In this document: in pieces, positions 54,905 through 64,000 of the stretch
Numbering within the stretch: the stretch's first letter is position 1
How the letters are laid out: every line of letters begins with the position of its first letter
Source of the DNA: Branchinecta lynchi
Lineage: Eukaryota > Arthropoda > Branchiopoda > Anostraca > Branchinectidae
Direction: 5' to 3'
DNA length: 64,000 nt
Assembly: GCA_023053575.1 (NCBI GenBank)
Contig: JAKZAP010000015.1
Location: 17,246,055 to 17,310,054, forward strand
The notes under the pieces: generated by a model
The model's database searches: none
Seen by the model: only the letters and a program-made list of their open reading frames with translations
Told to the model about the DNA's origin: nothing
Program-made: the position numbers and the translations under genes

Positions 54905-55735
54905 GGCACACTTTTTTTCCGAGCGACTGAACTAGCGACATTACGCTATGCGAAAAAGGCCGCCCAAGTCACTGGCCAAATTTCACATCTCCTGAATTCC
55001 CCCTTACTAAATGTTCGTCCAATCATAGTATTTTCACTGATGAAACATTAGTAGACGCTTTAGTCCATTCGACAGCTGGAGAAATCCATACGTCAACTTT
55101 TCATCTAAATAGAAAGGCACTGAAAAATACCCTTTATAGTCGATGGTTTGAAGAATTTAAGAACAAATTTAGTTCTTGGTCAATTCGCTTTTTTACTTCT
55201 AAAGAAGATTTATTAGCGGCTTCAAAAGTTCAGCCCTCTTACCATTTAACGCAGATTATCACGGGTCAAATGGGTTAAATTTTTTCCTTCACAGAATAAA
55301 CAAAATTGATACGGAGTTGTGCCTTTGTGATGAAAACGAAACACGCTAACATTTTCTTTTTGAGTGCCCTGTTTTTGTTCGTGAACGCTTAGATCTATTA
55401 TTGCACCTTAATAGGATCGATGTTCCTTTTCCATTTCATCTTGATTTGGTTTTTAAATTTAGAAACGTTAGAAATATTGTGTTGGAATATATTCGGAAAA
55501 CTAAACGTTTGGATTTGGAAATATAATTTGATTTAGAAGTATGTGATTTTTGTTTTATTTTTTGTTAATGGAATTCACTGTGTGTAGGCTATTATTTAAT
55601 TTTTTTTTTCTTTTTTGATTAGTTGTTTGTACAAAATTATGTGATCTGTAGTTTATTTTAATATGTTTAGTTTAGTTCCTTTGTTAGTAGTGAAATGCCC
55701 TAAGGCTAAATCACTTAATAAATTCACTCAGTGTC
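54905..55735 (+). pseudogene. Non-LTR ORF2 C-terminal region with zinc motif
   Basis: Plus-strand frames (with one shift near 55275 and one stop) read RKALKNTLYSRWFEEFKNK, SYHLTQIITGQ, then FLHRINKIDTELCLCDENET and HFLFECPVFVRERL. The C-X-C...H...C arrangement after TG(H) is the C-terminal knuckle of I/Jockey-type elements. The frame ends RLDLEI-stop at about 55525. The 3' UTR ends TGCCCTAAGGCTAAATCACT. RT palm is missing. Upstream (54905-55020) two frames are open and not assigned. Confidence 0.78.
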
Positions 55736-55739
55736 CCCA

Positions 55740-56200
55740 ATTTTCTGGTAGTTGGTAACCCCTCGATAAAAGTATATGGAGGGTGTTGTAATACCAAGAC
55801 TTAACCTTCTAGATTATGACAGGGTCCCGCAGAGTCGTGCCGACCTTCCCGCGGATCAATCAATAAATCCTGTTATCACACGAGGCCGATAAGGAAAAAT
55901 GTTTCAGTTGTGGCATCCAATGTCAATTAACATAACGAAAACAAACGATGTCGTCGAAACGGAGATAGCTAATTTAACAACATTCCGTAAATGCTCATGC
56001 CATTGCGCTTACTTAGGGTTTCAGAATTACAACTGTCACTCTTACTGTTTAACGACTTAGCCTACTCACAACCAAAAATAGAAAAACGTGATTTTCATGG
56101 TTTTACTTCATCAGCTAGTTTTCCCTTTTAAGATTATGTGCGAGGGATACGTCGAGTTCGGATATTTGGGTTGCACATCCGGCAAAAACCGATCACATAA
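55740..56200. other. No recognisable gene
   Basis: No element end or coding frame of note between the RT fragment and the family B copy. Confidence 0.45.
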
Positions 56201-56207
56201 AAAAAAG

Positions 56208-57122
56208 CAAGACCAAAGGTGTCGATGGGATCCCAAAAATCTAAAGATTTGATCCAGACAATTGGGTCTTGTCTTCGCCAGGCTAATTATCATATATATT
56301 TTGACGAAACTGACCGAAACTTCCTGCTTTAAGACTGCCAACTTTGTGGTTTCGCCCGAATTCCGAGCGAACTACTAGTCCAGCAAAAAAGAAAATTCAG
56401 AAACGAAAGTGGCGTATCTCTTATCAACTTTAAATAAAACTTTGACTTAAAAAAAAAATGCGGGTACAACCGGATTCCGGACTAATTATATGTCCGGGTA
56501 AAAAATGATCATCATATACAGACTCAGCGTCTCTTCTTACCTCTAAATCTATCATCTAATCAACTTCAGATAAAGCTTTTGCTTTTAACTTATTTTCCGG
56601 TTTTGGCCGGATGACAGTCGAACTAGTTGTCCGGAGAGAAATTGTTTTCACCATCGGGTTCAGCATGTCTTCTTACCTCTAAATCAGACATTTAATCAAC
56701 TTCAAATGAAACTGTTACTTCGAACCAACTTTCCGGTGTTGACCGGATTCCGGACAAACTGCTTGTCCGGCGCCGGAAAATAAGTTAAAAGCAAAACTAA
56801 GAGAATGATTTTCACCGTCATGCTCAGCATGTCTTCTTACACCTATATCAAACATTTAATCAACTTCAAATGAAACTTTTACTTTTAACCAACTTTCCGG
56901 TTTTTGCCGGATTCCGGACGAAGTCCCTTAATTTGAACCCCCACCTCGAAATATAGGGCTACAGAGCCCATCTACGAACTCGACTTTACCCTTGACCCAA
57001 ACAATCTTCACACCAAGTTTCATCAAAATATCTCATTCCCTTCGAGAGTTATCGTGCTTACAGACGGACGGACAACTTTTGCGATGTCATAGGTATCCCT
57101 CTACGCTTTGGGATCCCAAAAA
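56208..57122 (-). mobile_element. Family B repeat, copy B5
   Basis: Right end AAGACCAAAGGTGTCGATGG at 56210, left palindrome TTTGGGATCCCAAAAA at 57122, four to five internal units with CATGTCTTCTTACCTCTAAA and TTCCGGxTTTxGCCGGATTC. Confidence 0.83.
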
Positions 57123-57124
57123 CT

Positions 57125-58265
57125 AAATCATAAAATCCGTCACGATAACAACAGGAAAACGATGCGGAACCAAAGAACCTTAAAACTTGCAAGGCTGGTT
57201 CAAAATGAAACATACAATTTGCCTTTTCGTGGGTTTGTTCTGACGATTTGAAACCAAAACCCTTGATATAAAAATGATTATGAACTTAGAAATCACGAGA
57301 ATGTATCGTTTTGTAAAAAGGATTTTTTTTTTTTTTTAACCTGGCTGTAATGATGCGCACTTTAAAGGCGCTAGAAATTCATCTGTAAGCAAAACCCTTG
57401 AGGCAAAAACGATAACAGGCCCCTGGGGATCACTGAGAACCGCATGCAAATAAAAGTAAAATAACGAAATATAAAATGTGCGTGTTAAAAGTGTATATGT
57501 ACAAATCTGTGATTATTTACAATTCTGAGTTATGTGTATATTTACAGTTTACTGACTGTTTGTACTTTGTAAAATCAACAAACGTTTAAATCAAATGTTT
57601 CTATTTTTGTCTGCAGTGAATGGTGAGCTTGTGCGACTTAATCAATTCGCATACTTACTTTGTCTCTCAAGTGCGTTTTCTAAATGAGACCATTCTGATT
57701 CCGGAATCTAACGGGGATAGATGGGGTTCGTTTCCTCTTTCGGAAAACGAAAGGAAGGCGATGTCTGTTCAAAGTCATCCAAGATCTATTCTGAGAGTGA
57801 AGTGGTATGAAGGAAAATATCTGAGAACTAGTCGACCAGTCCTTAGTACTGTCGTTCTTGCTAGTTCTTAGTCTTGTCTACTTACTAGTCATTCTTACTA
57901 CTACTAGTGTCTTTCTTGTTAGTTCTTATTCCTGAATACTAGAATTTCTTCTAGTTTCGGGGCGGTGATTCGTGTTAGGGATTTTCTGTCTGGAGATAAT
58001 CTTGCGAAGATTTTAACACCGTTGCTCTTCGACAGACCTTGCTTGCATCTTCTTTTTTACCTTTTTTAACACAATCTCGTATTCAAACTCTTTTTTTTAA
58101 TTTGGAAAACTCTTATGCCGGTTTTCTAAATCTCAATCTAGTTAAATTTATACATGTTTTTCAAAAATTGTTAACATAAAGCATACTTTTTCTGTTGAGT
58201 TCCGTCGATTGATTGATTTTTTTTTATTTTGGTTAAAGTTTTAGGTGTATATGTATTTAGGCTAG
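57125..58265. other. No confident gene
   Basis: A frame at 57620-57871 starts just after TTGTCTGCAG and contains ETILIPESNGDRWGSFPLSE. It is not recognised. CTAGTxxTTACTAGT words recur at 57840-57930. Confidence 0.35.
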
Positions 58266-58282
58266 TAGAACTAATATTTGAT

Positions 58283-58606
58283 AGTGCAAAACGGATACGT
58301 CAGCTGAATTTTATTCGATCTATAAATATTCCTTCAGCCCAAGCTGACTGCGAATCATATTCGATAGTGCACAACAGATACGTCAGCTGAATTTTATTAG
58401 AGCTATATTTCTGCCCTTCTTGGGAAGGGTCCTGTTCAGGATCAAAGCCGCTCAAGTTGGAAAAACGAACCCTTTCATTGTTTTTCCACAAGTTTTTTCC
58501 AGCTTGAGCGGCTTGAGCCTGAGGATGACTCTTGCCAAGAAGGGCAGAAATATAGCTCTAATAAAATTCAGCTGACGTATTCTTTTTGCATTATCAAATA
58601 TTAGAA
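58283..58606. mobile_element. Compound hammerhead-bearing repeat with inverted ends
   Basis: TTTGATAGTGCAAAACGGAT at the left is inverted as TTTTTGCATTATCAAAT at the right, each with ACGTCAGCT inward. Inside are two facing hammerhead-type segments: one on the minus strand (about 58390-58440, core CTGAACA, decayed) and one on the plus strand (58515-58558, intact core). A third, decayed minus copy follows at 58607-58690. Confidence 0.65.
58515..58558 (+). ncRNA. Hammerhead ribozyme, type I, minimal stem III
   Basis: GAGC, core CTGAGGA (58519-58525), stem II TGACTCTT...AAGGGCA with some mismatches, GAAA (58547-58550), TATA, then GCTC pairing with GAGC. The A-TA-U-A arrangement gives a one-pair stem III and an AUA cleavage triplet before GCTC. 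All invariant core bases are present; stem II has decayed slightly compared with the copy at 9090. Confidence 0.58.
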
Positions 58607-58734
58607 CTATGTTTCGACCCTTCTTAGCAAGGGTCCTTTACAGTCTCAAAGCCGCTCATGCTTGAAAAACACGAGTTCTTCCACAAGTTGTCTTTTCTTC
58701 TTTTTTGCAGTTCAGTTCAGTTTTATTAGATTCA

Positions 58735-59576
58735 AAATAAGTGAACAAAATAAGTTTCGACCCCTACAAAGCTCCATGGCCCGTTACATAGGGGTTAATA
58801 CCAAAATAATCAACAAATAAACGAGTCTCTTCACTATAACAATAAAATAAAGAAAGAACAGTTGAAGAATTTGTTTTATTTTTACTTAGCGCTCCATCCT
58901 CAAAGTTCACATCCAGGTCCACGTCGATCTCCCACAATCACTGCTTTTCAACAAATAAATAAATAACTAAATTAAAAAAATACTCAAGCCTAGCATCCAG
59001 GGATGTCGCCCTATCCTCATTATTGATCTTAACTTACCTGCACACATAATACTTAAATTAACATATTCGAAACACAAAATATATATTCCCGAATGCGTTT
59101 ATTCCCCATTATATTTTGGAACCAAAAATGTTTTTAGCTTGGTCTTAAAGGTGCCAAACGACTGACTGCTACGGACATTATCGGGGAGACTCTTCCATAC
59201 TTTGCTACATGCAGGATTGAAATCTGATGTCAGTCATCTCACGGTCTTGGTTATGGGTAATTGTAGGGGGTCCTTGTTGCATAGATCATGAGAGCTCCTT
59301 GAGTCAACGGAATCGGGAAAGAAAGAACTGAAGCAGCGAGGCAGATGACCATGAAGATATTTGAAAATCATCGAAGAGCACGAGACGACATAAGAGTGTG
59401 TAGGTATTCATGAGCGGTTTTGGATGTCCTTTGTTTGTTTCGTAGATTAACTAGCGAGACTTTTGATGGATTACGTTAATTGGATGGAGCAGAGACTGGA
59501 AAGTAGACGTCCAAGTTGAGTTGCAGTAAGTTAAATAAGGCCGAATAAGTGAATAGATCAGGAAAAACGTGTTTAA
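58735..59576 (-). pseudogene. Non-LTR retrotransposon (element 1), 3' half
   Basis: Minus-strand frames with shifts read LIYSLIRPYLTYCNSTW, the post-palm block, then CSKVWKSLPDNVRSSQSFGT and FKTKLKTFLVPKYNGE-stop near 59100, the C-terminus of a CR1/L2-group ORF2. The 3' UTR reaches ATTTTGAATCTAATAAAACT near 58735. It continues the RT at 60749-61130, from which it is separated by the inserted element at 59581-60744. Confidence 0.78.
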
Positions 59577-59580
59577 GCTT

Positions 59581-60744
59581 TAATAATAATAATAAAAATT
59601 TATTTCTTACCCACTTACAAAGGGAAAAAGTGGAGTACAAGGAGAAAAAACAAAGAACTACAAATAACACAAAATACAAGAAAAAGAAATAACAATTTAG
59701 CAAAAGAGGCGGATAAGACGATTGTTAGGACCAAGACGGATTGGCGCTTCATCAGTTAACCACTGAAAGAACAATATCCGTTGCCGGATATTGACTAATT
59801 AACCTTCGGTTCCGAAATGAACGTGGTAAATAAAGTAAGAACTTACAATACCGATAGTAATCCGTCTTGACCCTCTTTACGTCACCTTTATTCAGAAGCA
59901 TATAAAACCCAGCACAAAATAACACAGAATGGTCGCAGAAACTCGAGTACAGCTTTGTAAGTGCTTGTCGCCGGAAATGTCCACGATTTCCAACAATTTT
60001 AGAATACCCCAGTTTAAGCTTAATCTGAATATCCCGAATTGTCTGAAAACGAAAAGAACTTAGAGAATTGCAAACAGAAATCCCAAGCCATCGAAAAGAA
60101 GTGACTTGTGGTACAGAAAAAGAAATGCAATCCAAAGGATGAGACGAACTGACCCCATTAAATATAAGAAATTCACATTTATCTACGTTTAGCAATAATC
60201 CAATTCTTGCAAATGCAGCGGCGACGGAGCGGACAGAACGCGCTAAACCGGCCTCAATTCGGCTAATAAGAAGCAAATCGTCAGCATAAGCTAAGTATGA
60301 TACGTCTGTGAATCCTGTAAAACAAGAACTACGTATACCAGACAAAACATTTTCAATAGAAGCATTAAAGATATGAGGGGAGAGAACTCCCCCCTGTCTA
60401 ACTCCACACTTAACTGGTATATGTCCGAAAAAATCACCACTTCCTGACTTTAATCTTAAATAAGAATTTGAATACCAAAACTTCAGAACCAGAATCACAG
60501 ACGCATTCACACCAAGTTGACTAAGAGCATACCAAGCTTGAGCATGGCAAACGCTATCGAATGCTTTAGATATATCAAGGGTGCAAAAATGAAGACTATA
60601 ACTATTCCGAGTGGCTTCCTTAATAAGCTGAGCTAAAACACGATGAGCATGTTGACAGCTCAGACCTGACCTGAAACCGAACTGGTTAGCCTCATAATTG
60701 ACAAATTCATCGATATGTGGAAGTAGAACGTACTCAAATAATTT
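59581..60744 (-). mobile_element. Non-LTR retrotransposon (element 2), 5'-truncated, inserted in element 1
   Basis: The minus-strand frame (called from 60846 but foreign to this element upstream of 60744) encodes most of an RT: KLFEYVLLPHIDEF (fingers), QFGFRSGLSCQHA, CTLDISKAFDSVCHAQAW (motif A), GVRQGGVLSPHIFNA (motif B), YLAYADDLLLISR (motif C, catalytic YADD) and FRWLGISV (motif E region), ending at about 59752. The frame is intact for over 300 residues, so it is young. The 3' end carries ATT repeats at 59581-59592. AAGC (minus strand) occurs at both borders (60745-60748, 59577-59580), the likely TSD. Confidence 0.9.
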
Positions 60745-60748
60745 GCTT

Positions 60749-61130
60749 ATAATTTGCTCGAGTAATCCCAAGAAGATGTGATATTTTTGCCCCAACCAGC
60801 TTGATTTGGTTTCTAGAAGCAAGGTTCTCTTCCAACGAAACCCCAAGGAAGCGCACGCGTCTATTGTTAGGTCGAAACAAAGGTCCTTTCGTGGTAGATA
60901 TAGTTGATAATGACGGGCATGCCTGGCCGGTTCTAGAAAATATGAGAAAATGTGATTTAGCGATATTCAAAACAAGTCGGTTAGCATCAAACCAGTGCTA
61001 CCTCCGCTCCATAAGTAGGCTAAGTTTCTCTTCCAAAGCTAGTTCTGTGTCTTCCTCACATAGTAGATTACTGTCATCTGCGAAAGCAACTAGGTCTGCA
61101 TAAGAGGGTGACTGAATATCAGTTGGTGCC
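60749..61130 (-). pseudogene. Non-LTR retrotransposon (element 1), palm fragment
   Basis: The minus frame SPSYADLVAFADDSNLLCEE contains the FADD catalytic motif of the palm. It is followed by FDANRLVLNIAKSHFLIFS and VRFLGVSLEENLASRNQIKL, up to KISHLLGITRA at the border with element 2. It resumes at 59576 with LIYSLIRPYLTY. The copy starts abruptly at about 61130 through 5' truncation. Confidence 0.82.
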
Positions 61131-61134
61131 AGCT

Positions 61135-61824
61135 TTTTCTCCTCTTCTCTTTTTCAGTTAAAATTAATGACGAACTTTGCAAAGGCTAAGGGCCTATTTT
61201 TTTGGATTGTATTAGTATTTTTGAAGGATGTAATTAGGAAGCATTCTCTCATTTGCAAATCAATTCAATTCATTTATTGATATCCGCCAAAAATATGATA
61301 AAATATAAATAATAGGTGTACAACTGACCAATATCTAGATAAATATTCTTTGAGCCCAAGCTGACATTGACTTTCAAAATTAAATATCTAGTATCTAGAC
61401 CATGCAATTTCAAAATTTTTACATTCAATTCATTTTAAAAGGTTGCACTAGCATAAATGACCTACCTTAAACTTGAACCAAAATACAGTCATCAATCAAT
61501 CAAAGTAACACATCAGAAAAAGTGTGCTATATAGTAAAAAAATTGAAAAAAAATGTTCTCGTTTCTTTTTCAAAATATCAATGTTTTTTTTTTAACCATA
61601 ATTTTCTGTCATAAAAGAACTAAATTGAAATTTAGAAAACCAGAAGTTCCTAAAATTAAAAAATGTAATTTTAATACGAGATAAATTGGTAAATGTTAAA
61701 AAAGGTAAAAAAAAAAAAGATGCAAGCAAAGTCTGTGGAGAGCAACAGTTGGAAAATTACGTCTAGATAGGAAATCCTTAAAGGTTAACAGAATAGGGCT
61801 AAGATACGACAGTCTGGTTACCCA
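61135..61824. other. AT-rich spacer with a non-LTR-like tail and ribozyme-repeat scrap
   Basis: ATTCAATTCATTTATTGATA near 61263 may be a minus-strand 3' tail. GATAAATATTCTTTGAGCCC (61340) is the ribozyme-repeat derivative motif also seen at 13258. The rest is A/T-rich without genes. Confidence 0.45.
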
Positions 61825-62480
61825 CTTTATTAGATCAAGACCAATCGGACTTCGGTCCGTATCTTGGTGACTCTGAATAACTTTGTGCCGATCGCATGGT
61901 CTAGCACCGGCGACGCATCTTTCAAATGCCTGCCTTATCAACTGTCGATGGTAGGTTATGCGCCTACCATGGTTGCAACGGGTGACGGGGAATCGGGGTT
62001 CGATTCCGGAGAGGGAGCCTGAGAAACGGCTACCACATCCAAGGAAGGCAGCAGGCGCGCAAATTACCCACTCCCGGCACGGGGTGGTAGTGACGAAAAA
62101 TAACGATGCAGGACTCATCCGAGGCCCTGTGATTGGAATGAATACACTTTAAATCCTTTAACGAGGACCTATTGGAGGGCAAGTCTGGTGCCAGCAGCCG
62201 CGGTAACTCCAGCTCCAATAGCGTATATTAAAGTTGCTGCGGTTAAAAAGCTCGTAGTTGGATATCGGTCTCGATCAGGTGGTGCCGCCGTGCACTGCCT
62301 TGATTGGACAATCCACCGGACTGTCCGGGGTGCTCTTAACCGAGTATCCTGGGTGGCCGATACGTTTACTTTGAACAAATTAGAGTGCTTAAAGCAGGTG
62401 CTCCGCGCCTGAATATCACAGCATGGAATGATGGAATAGGACCTCGGTCTTATTTTGTTGGTTTTACGTAACTACGAGAC
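61825..62480 (+). rRNA. Partial 18S (small subunit) rRNA, fragment
   Basis: About 655 bp match the 5' third of eukaryotic 18S rRNA from CCAATCGGACTTCGGTCC onward. Landmarks in order: GATCGCATGGTCTAGCACCG, AACGGCTACCACATCCAAGG, the universal GCCAGCAGCCGCGGTAA, AAAGCTCGTAGTTGGAT, ACTTTGAACAAATTAGAGTG and ATGGAATAGGACCTCGGTC. Similarity stops at both sides (the start of the gene and everything after GGTTTT...CTACGAG are missing). This is an isolated fragment, not a working rDNA unit. The V4 region is intact and could place the organism. Confidence 0.95.
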
Positions 62481-62639
62481 GAAAAAACAAAAATCGCTTA
62501 CAGGAGTCAAAATAATTCAGTGTATTCAAATCAAAGGTATAAAAATAAGTTGGCTTTTCAGATAAACTTTAAGACAAATCACCACCCCGAAAATAGAAGA
62601 AATGCGTGACTACATCTTTTACTATAAAAGCCATCATTA

Positions 62640-63330
62640 GAGATAAGGGATGCCCAAATATCTCAAAGACTCACAAGCTTTAAGAATTGAATCATTTATA
62701 TGGACATATACTGGAAGAGAAATTTGTTCACGGGATTTGGTCTAAAGACCATAAACTGGCACTTTTCTGGTCGGAAAATCAGGCCATATTCTTTATAAGA
62801 TTTAACTAGCTAATTTACATTATTCTGAAGGCCCGATGGAGAACGGCTAATAAGGAGCAGGTCGTAGGCACACGCTATAAGAGAAGCTAGGATAACTTTG
62901 CCATAAATAAAAGAAAGACTGTATACCATCGAAACATGCAGCGACCGTTGTATTGAAAATTGCTGGAGAAAGAATCCCACCTGACGAAGGCACCGATTTA
63001 GAACAACACTAAAACCTATGAAAGAACCCTTCCAAAGAAGATCCAAACCACCGACGCAACAGGAGTACTATCCTCACTGGTACACCATTCTTCAGCAGAG
63101 ATCTAAGGGCCCAAGCGTGGATAATACTATCGTATGCTGAAGCAATGTCTAGGGCTAATTACTGAAACTACAAGAACTGAAAATACGAGACACAGGAGTG
63201 GGAGCCATATCGAGGTTCAACCCTTTCCTGAAACCAATTTGATTCAAACCTTGATTAGAGGTACCAATTTACGGGAGGAGTGTTTCAAAAAGTTTACTCA
63301 AATGACACGCAGTAGTTATTACCTCCTTTC
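62640..63330 (-). pseudogene. Decayed non-LTR reverse transcriptase
   Basis: Minus-strand frames, broken by stops and shifts, show LSKLFETLLP, NQIGFRKGLN, then LDIASAYDSIIHAWALRSLL (motif A), LLLRRWFGSS, and ACAYDLLLISRSPSGLQNN where YADD has become AYDL. EKCQFMVFRP follows. Order and spacing are those of the RT fingers and palm. It lies about 160 bp from the 18S fragment and on the opposite strand. Confidence 0.8.
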
Positions 63331-63358
63331 TTTGGTAGGGGGGTAGTTGTTGATTTAA

Positions 63359-64000
63359 AACAAGAGCTGAAAACTCATATGGCACTTGTCGGAACAGTTA
63401 CCATGTTTGTCCCCCTCTAGCTCCCCCCCTCCCCAGTCCCCCCCCCAGTGATCAGACCCACTCCGAACTTGAAACTGAACATTTCAGACACTCATTCTTG
63501 ACAATTGTCAAGTTTCATGCACGTCCGATCACCCGTTCCGAAGCTATGAATGTCACCAGATTCACCATTCCTCTACTCTCCCCACGATGATTGGATCGGG
63601 GAAGGGACTATTTTCATTCCAATATGTTTGAGTCCCTAATAGGCCTGCCAAGTTTCATGGTAATACCACATCTGGAAGCACCCTAGCTCGAGGTCACCGG
63701 AATTCCGGGAAACTCCCTCCAGCTTCCCCCACCGTGACATGATCAGGTCCTGTTTTGTCAGGAATGTATCTAGGATTTACGCTTGTTCTTCCAACCAAAT
63801 CCCTCAACTTTCAGCGATTCACGAGATTTCCGGTGCCCCCTCTAGCTCCCCCCCCCAGTCAGATCCGGTCCAGACTTGAAACTGCCAACACACTTCTGCT
63901 TAGTACTTACCAAGTTTCATGCACGTCCGATCACCTGTTTCAAAGCTATGAATGTCACTAGATTCCGAATTCCCCACCCCTCTACTTCCCCCATCTTGAT
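63359..64000 (-). repeat. Family A repeat, copy A5, running off the window
   Basis: Begins with AACAAGAGCTGAAAACTCAT and ATGGCACTTGT, the reverse complement of the family A right end. It continues with minus-strand units (CCAAGTTTCATGxxAAT, GATCGGGGAAG, C runs). The left end lies beyond 64000. Confidence 0.78.

Noticed and set aside
59752..60846. A single 364-residue RT protein starting at 60846
   Set aside because: The first 35 or so residues are an out-of-frame reading of the host element; the inserted RT starts at about 60744.

Overview
The window is a piece of a repeat-rich invertebrate animal genome. It holds spliced eukaryotic coding exons, many animal-type non-LTR retrotransposon fragments with microsatellite tails, a nuclear 18S rRNA fragment, and many small DNA transposons with target-site duplications (TSDs). 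There is no prokaryotic gene organisation. The species cannot be named from what is visible.

One host gene is recognised: the last two coding exons of the AP-2 clathrin adaptor alpha subunit (15685-15889 and 23832-23909, + strand). They are separated by an intron of about 7.9 kb filled with repeats. Nearly everything else that can be identified is mobile DNA or its remains.

Region by region. 0-15 kb: small inverted-repeat elements, a 1.16-kb foldback with a 9-bp TSD (5248-6409), hammerhead-ribozyme-like motifs (2282, 7207 and 9090), two dispersed families called A and B here, and reverse transcriptase (RT) 3' ends. 15-24 kb: the AP-2 alpha exons and their intron, which contains a 2.2-kb CAGCTG-rich inverted-repeat element. 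24-44 kb: lower repeat density, foldback elements, tandem repeats and no recognised gene. 44-52 kb: a decayed Ty3/Gypsy-like element on the minus strand (gag, zinc knuckle, protease) cut by three later insertions. Each insertion can be removed at its TSD so that the frame or domain continuity returns: family A at 48620-51389, a 637-bp element at 47485-48121 and a hAT-type MITE at 46583-46951. 52-64 kb: more family B and poly-G elements, a compound hammerhead-bearing repeat (58280-58700), one non-LTR element inserted into another (58735-61130), an 18S rRNA fragment (61825-62480), a decayed RT beside it, and a reversed family A copy at the window end.

The least familiar material is family A (hairpin ends, about 280-bp internal repeats, 4-bp TSD), family B (a GGGATCCC palindrome at both ends, about 137-bp internal repeats), family C (CCCGATG terminal inverted repeats, 2-bp TSDs), the CAGCTG-rich element, and the hammerhead-ribozyme repeats. 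All were read by eye without database searches, so 'undescribed' means not recognised here.
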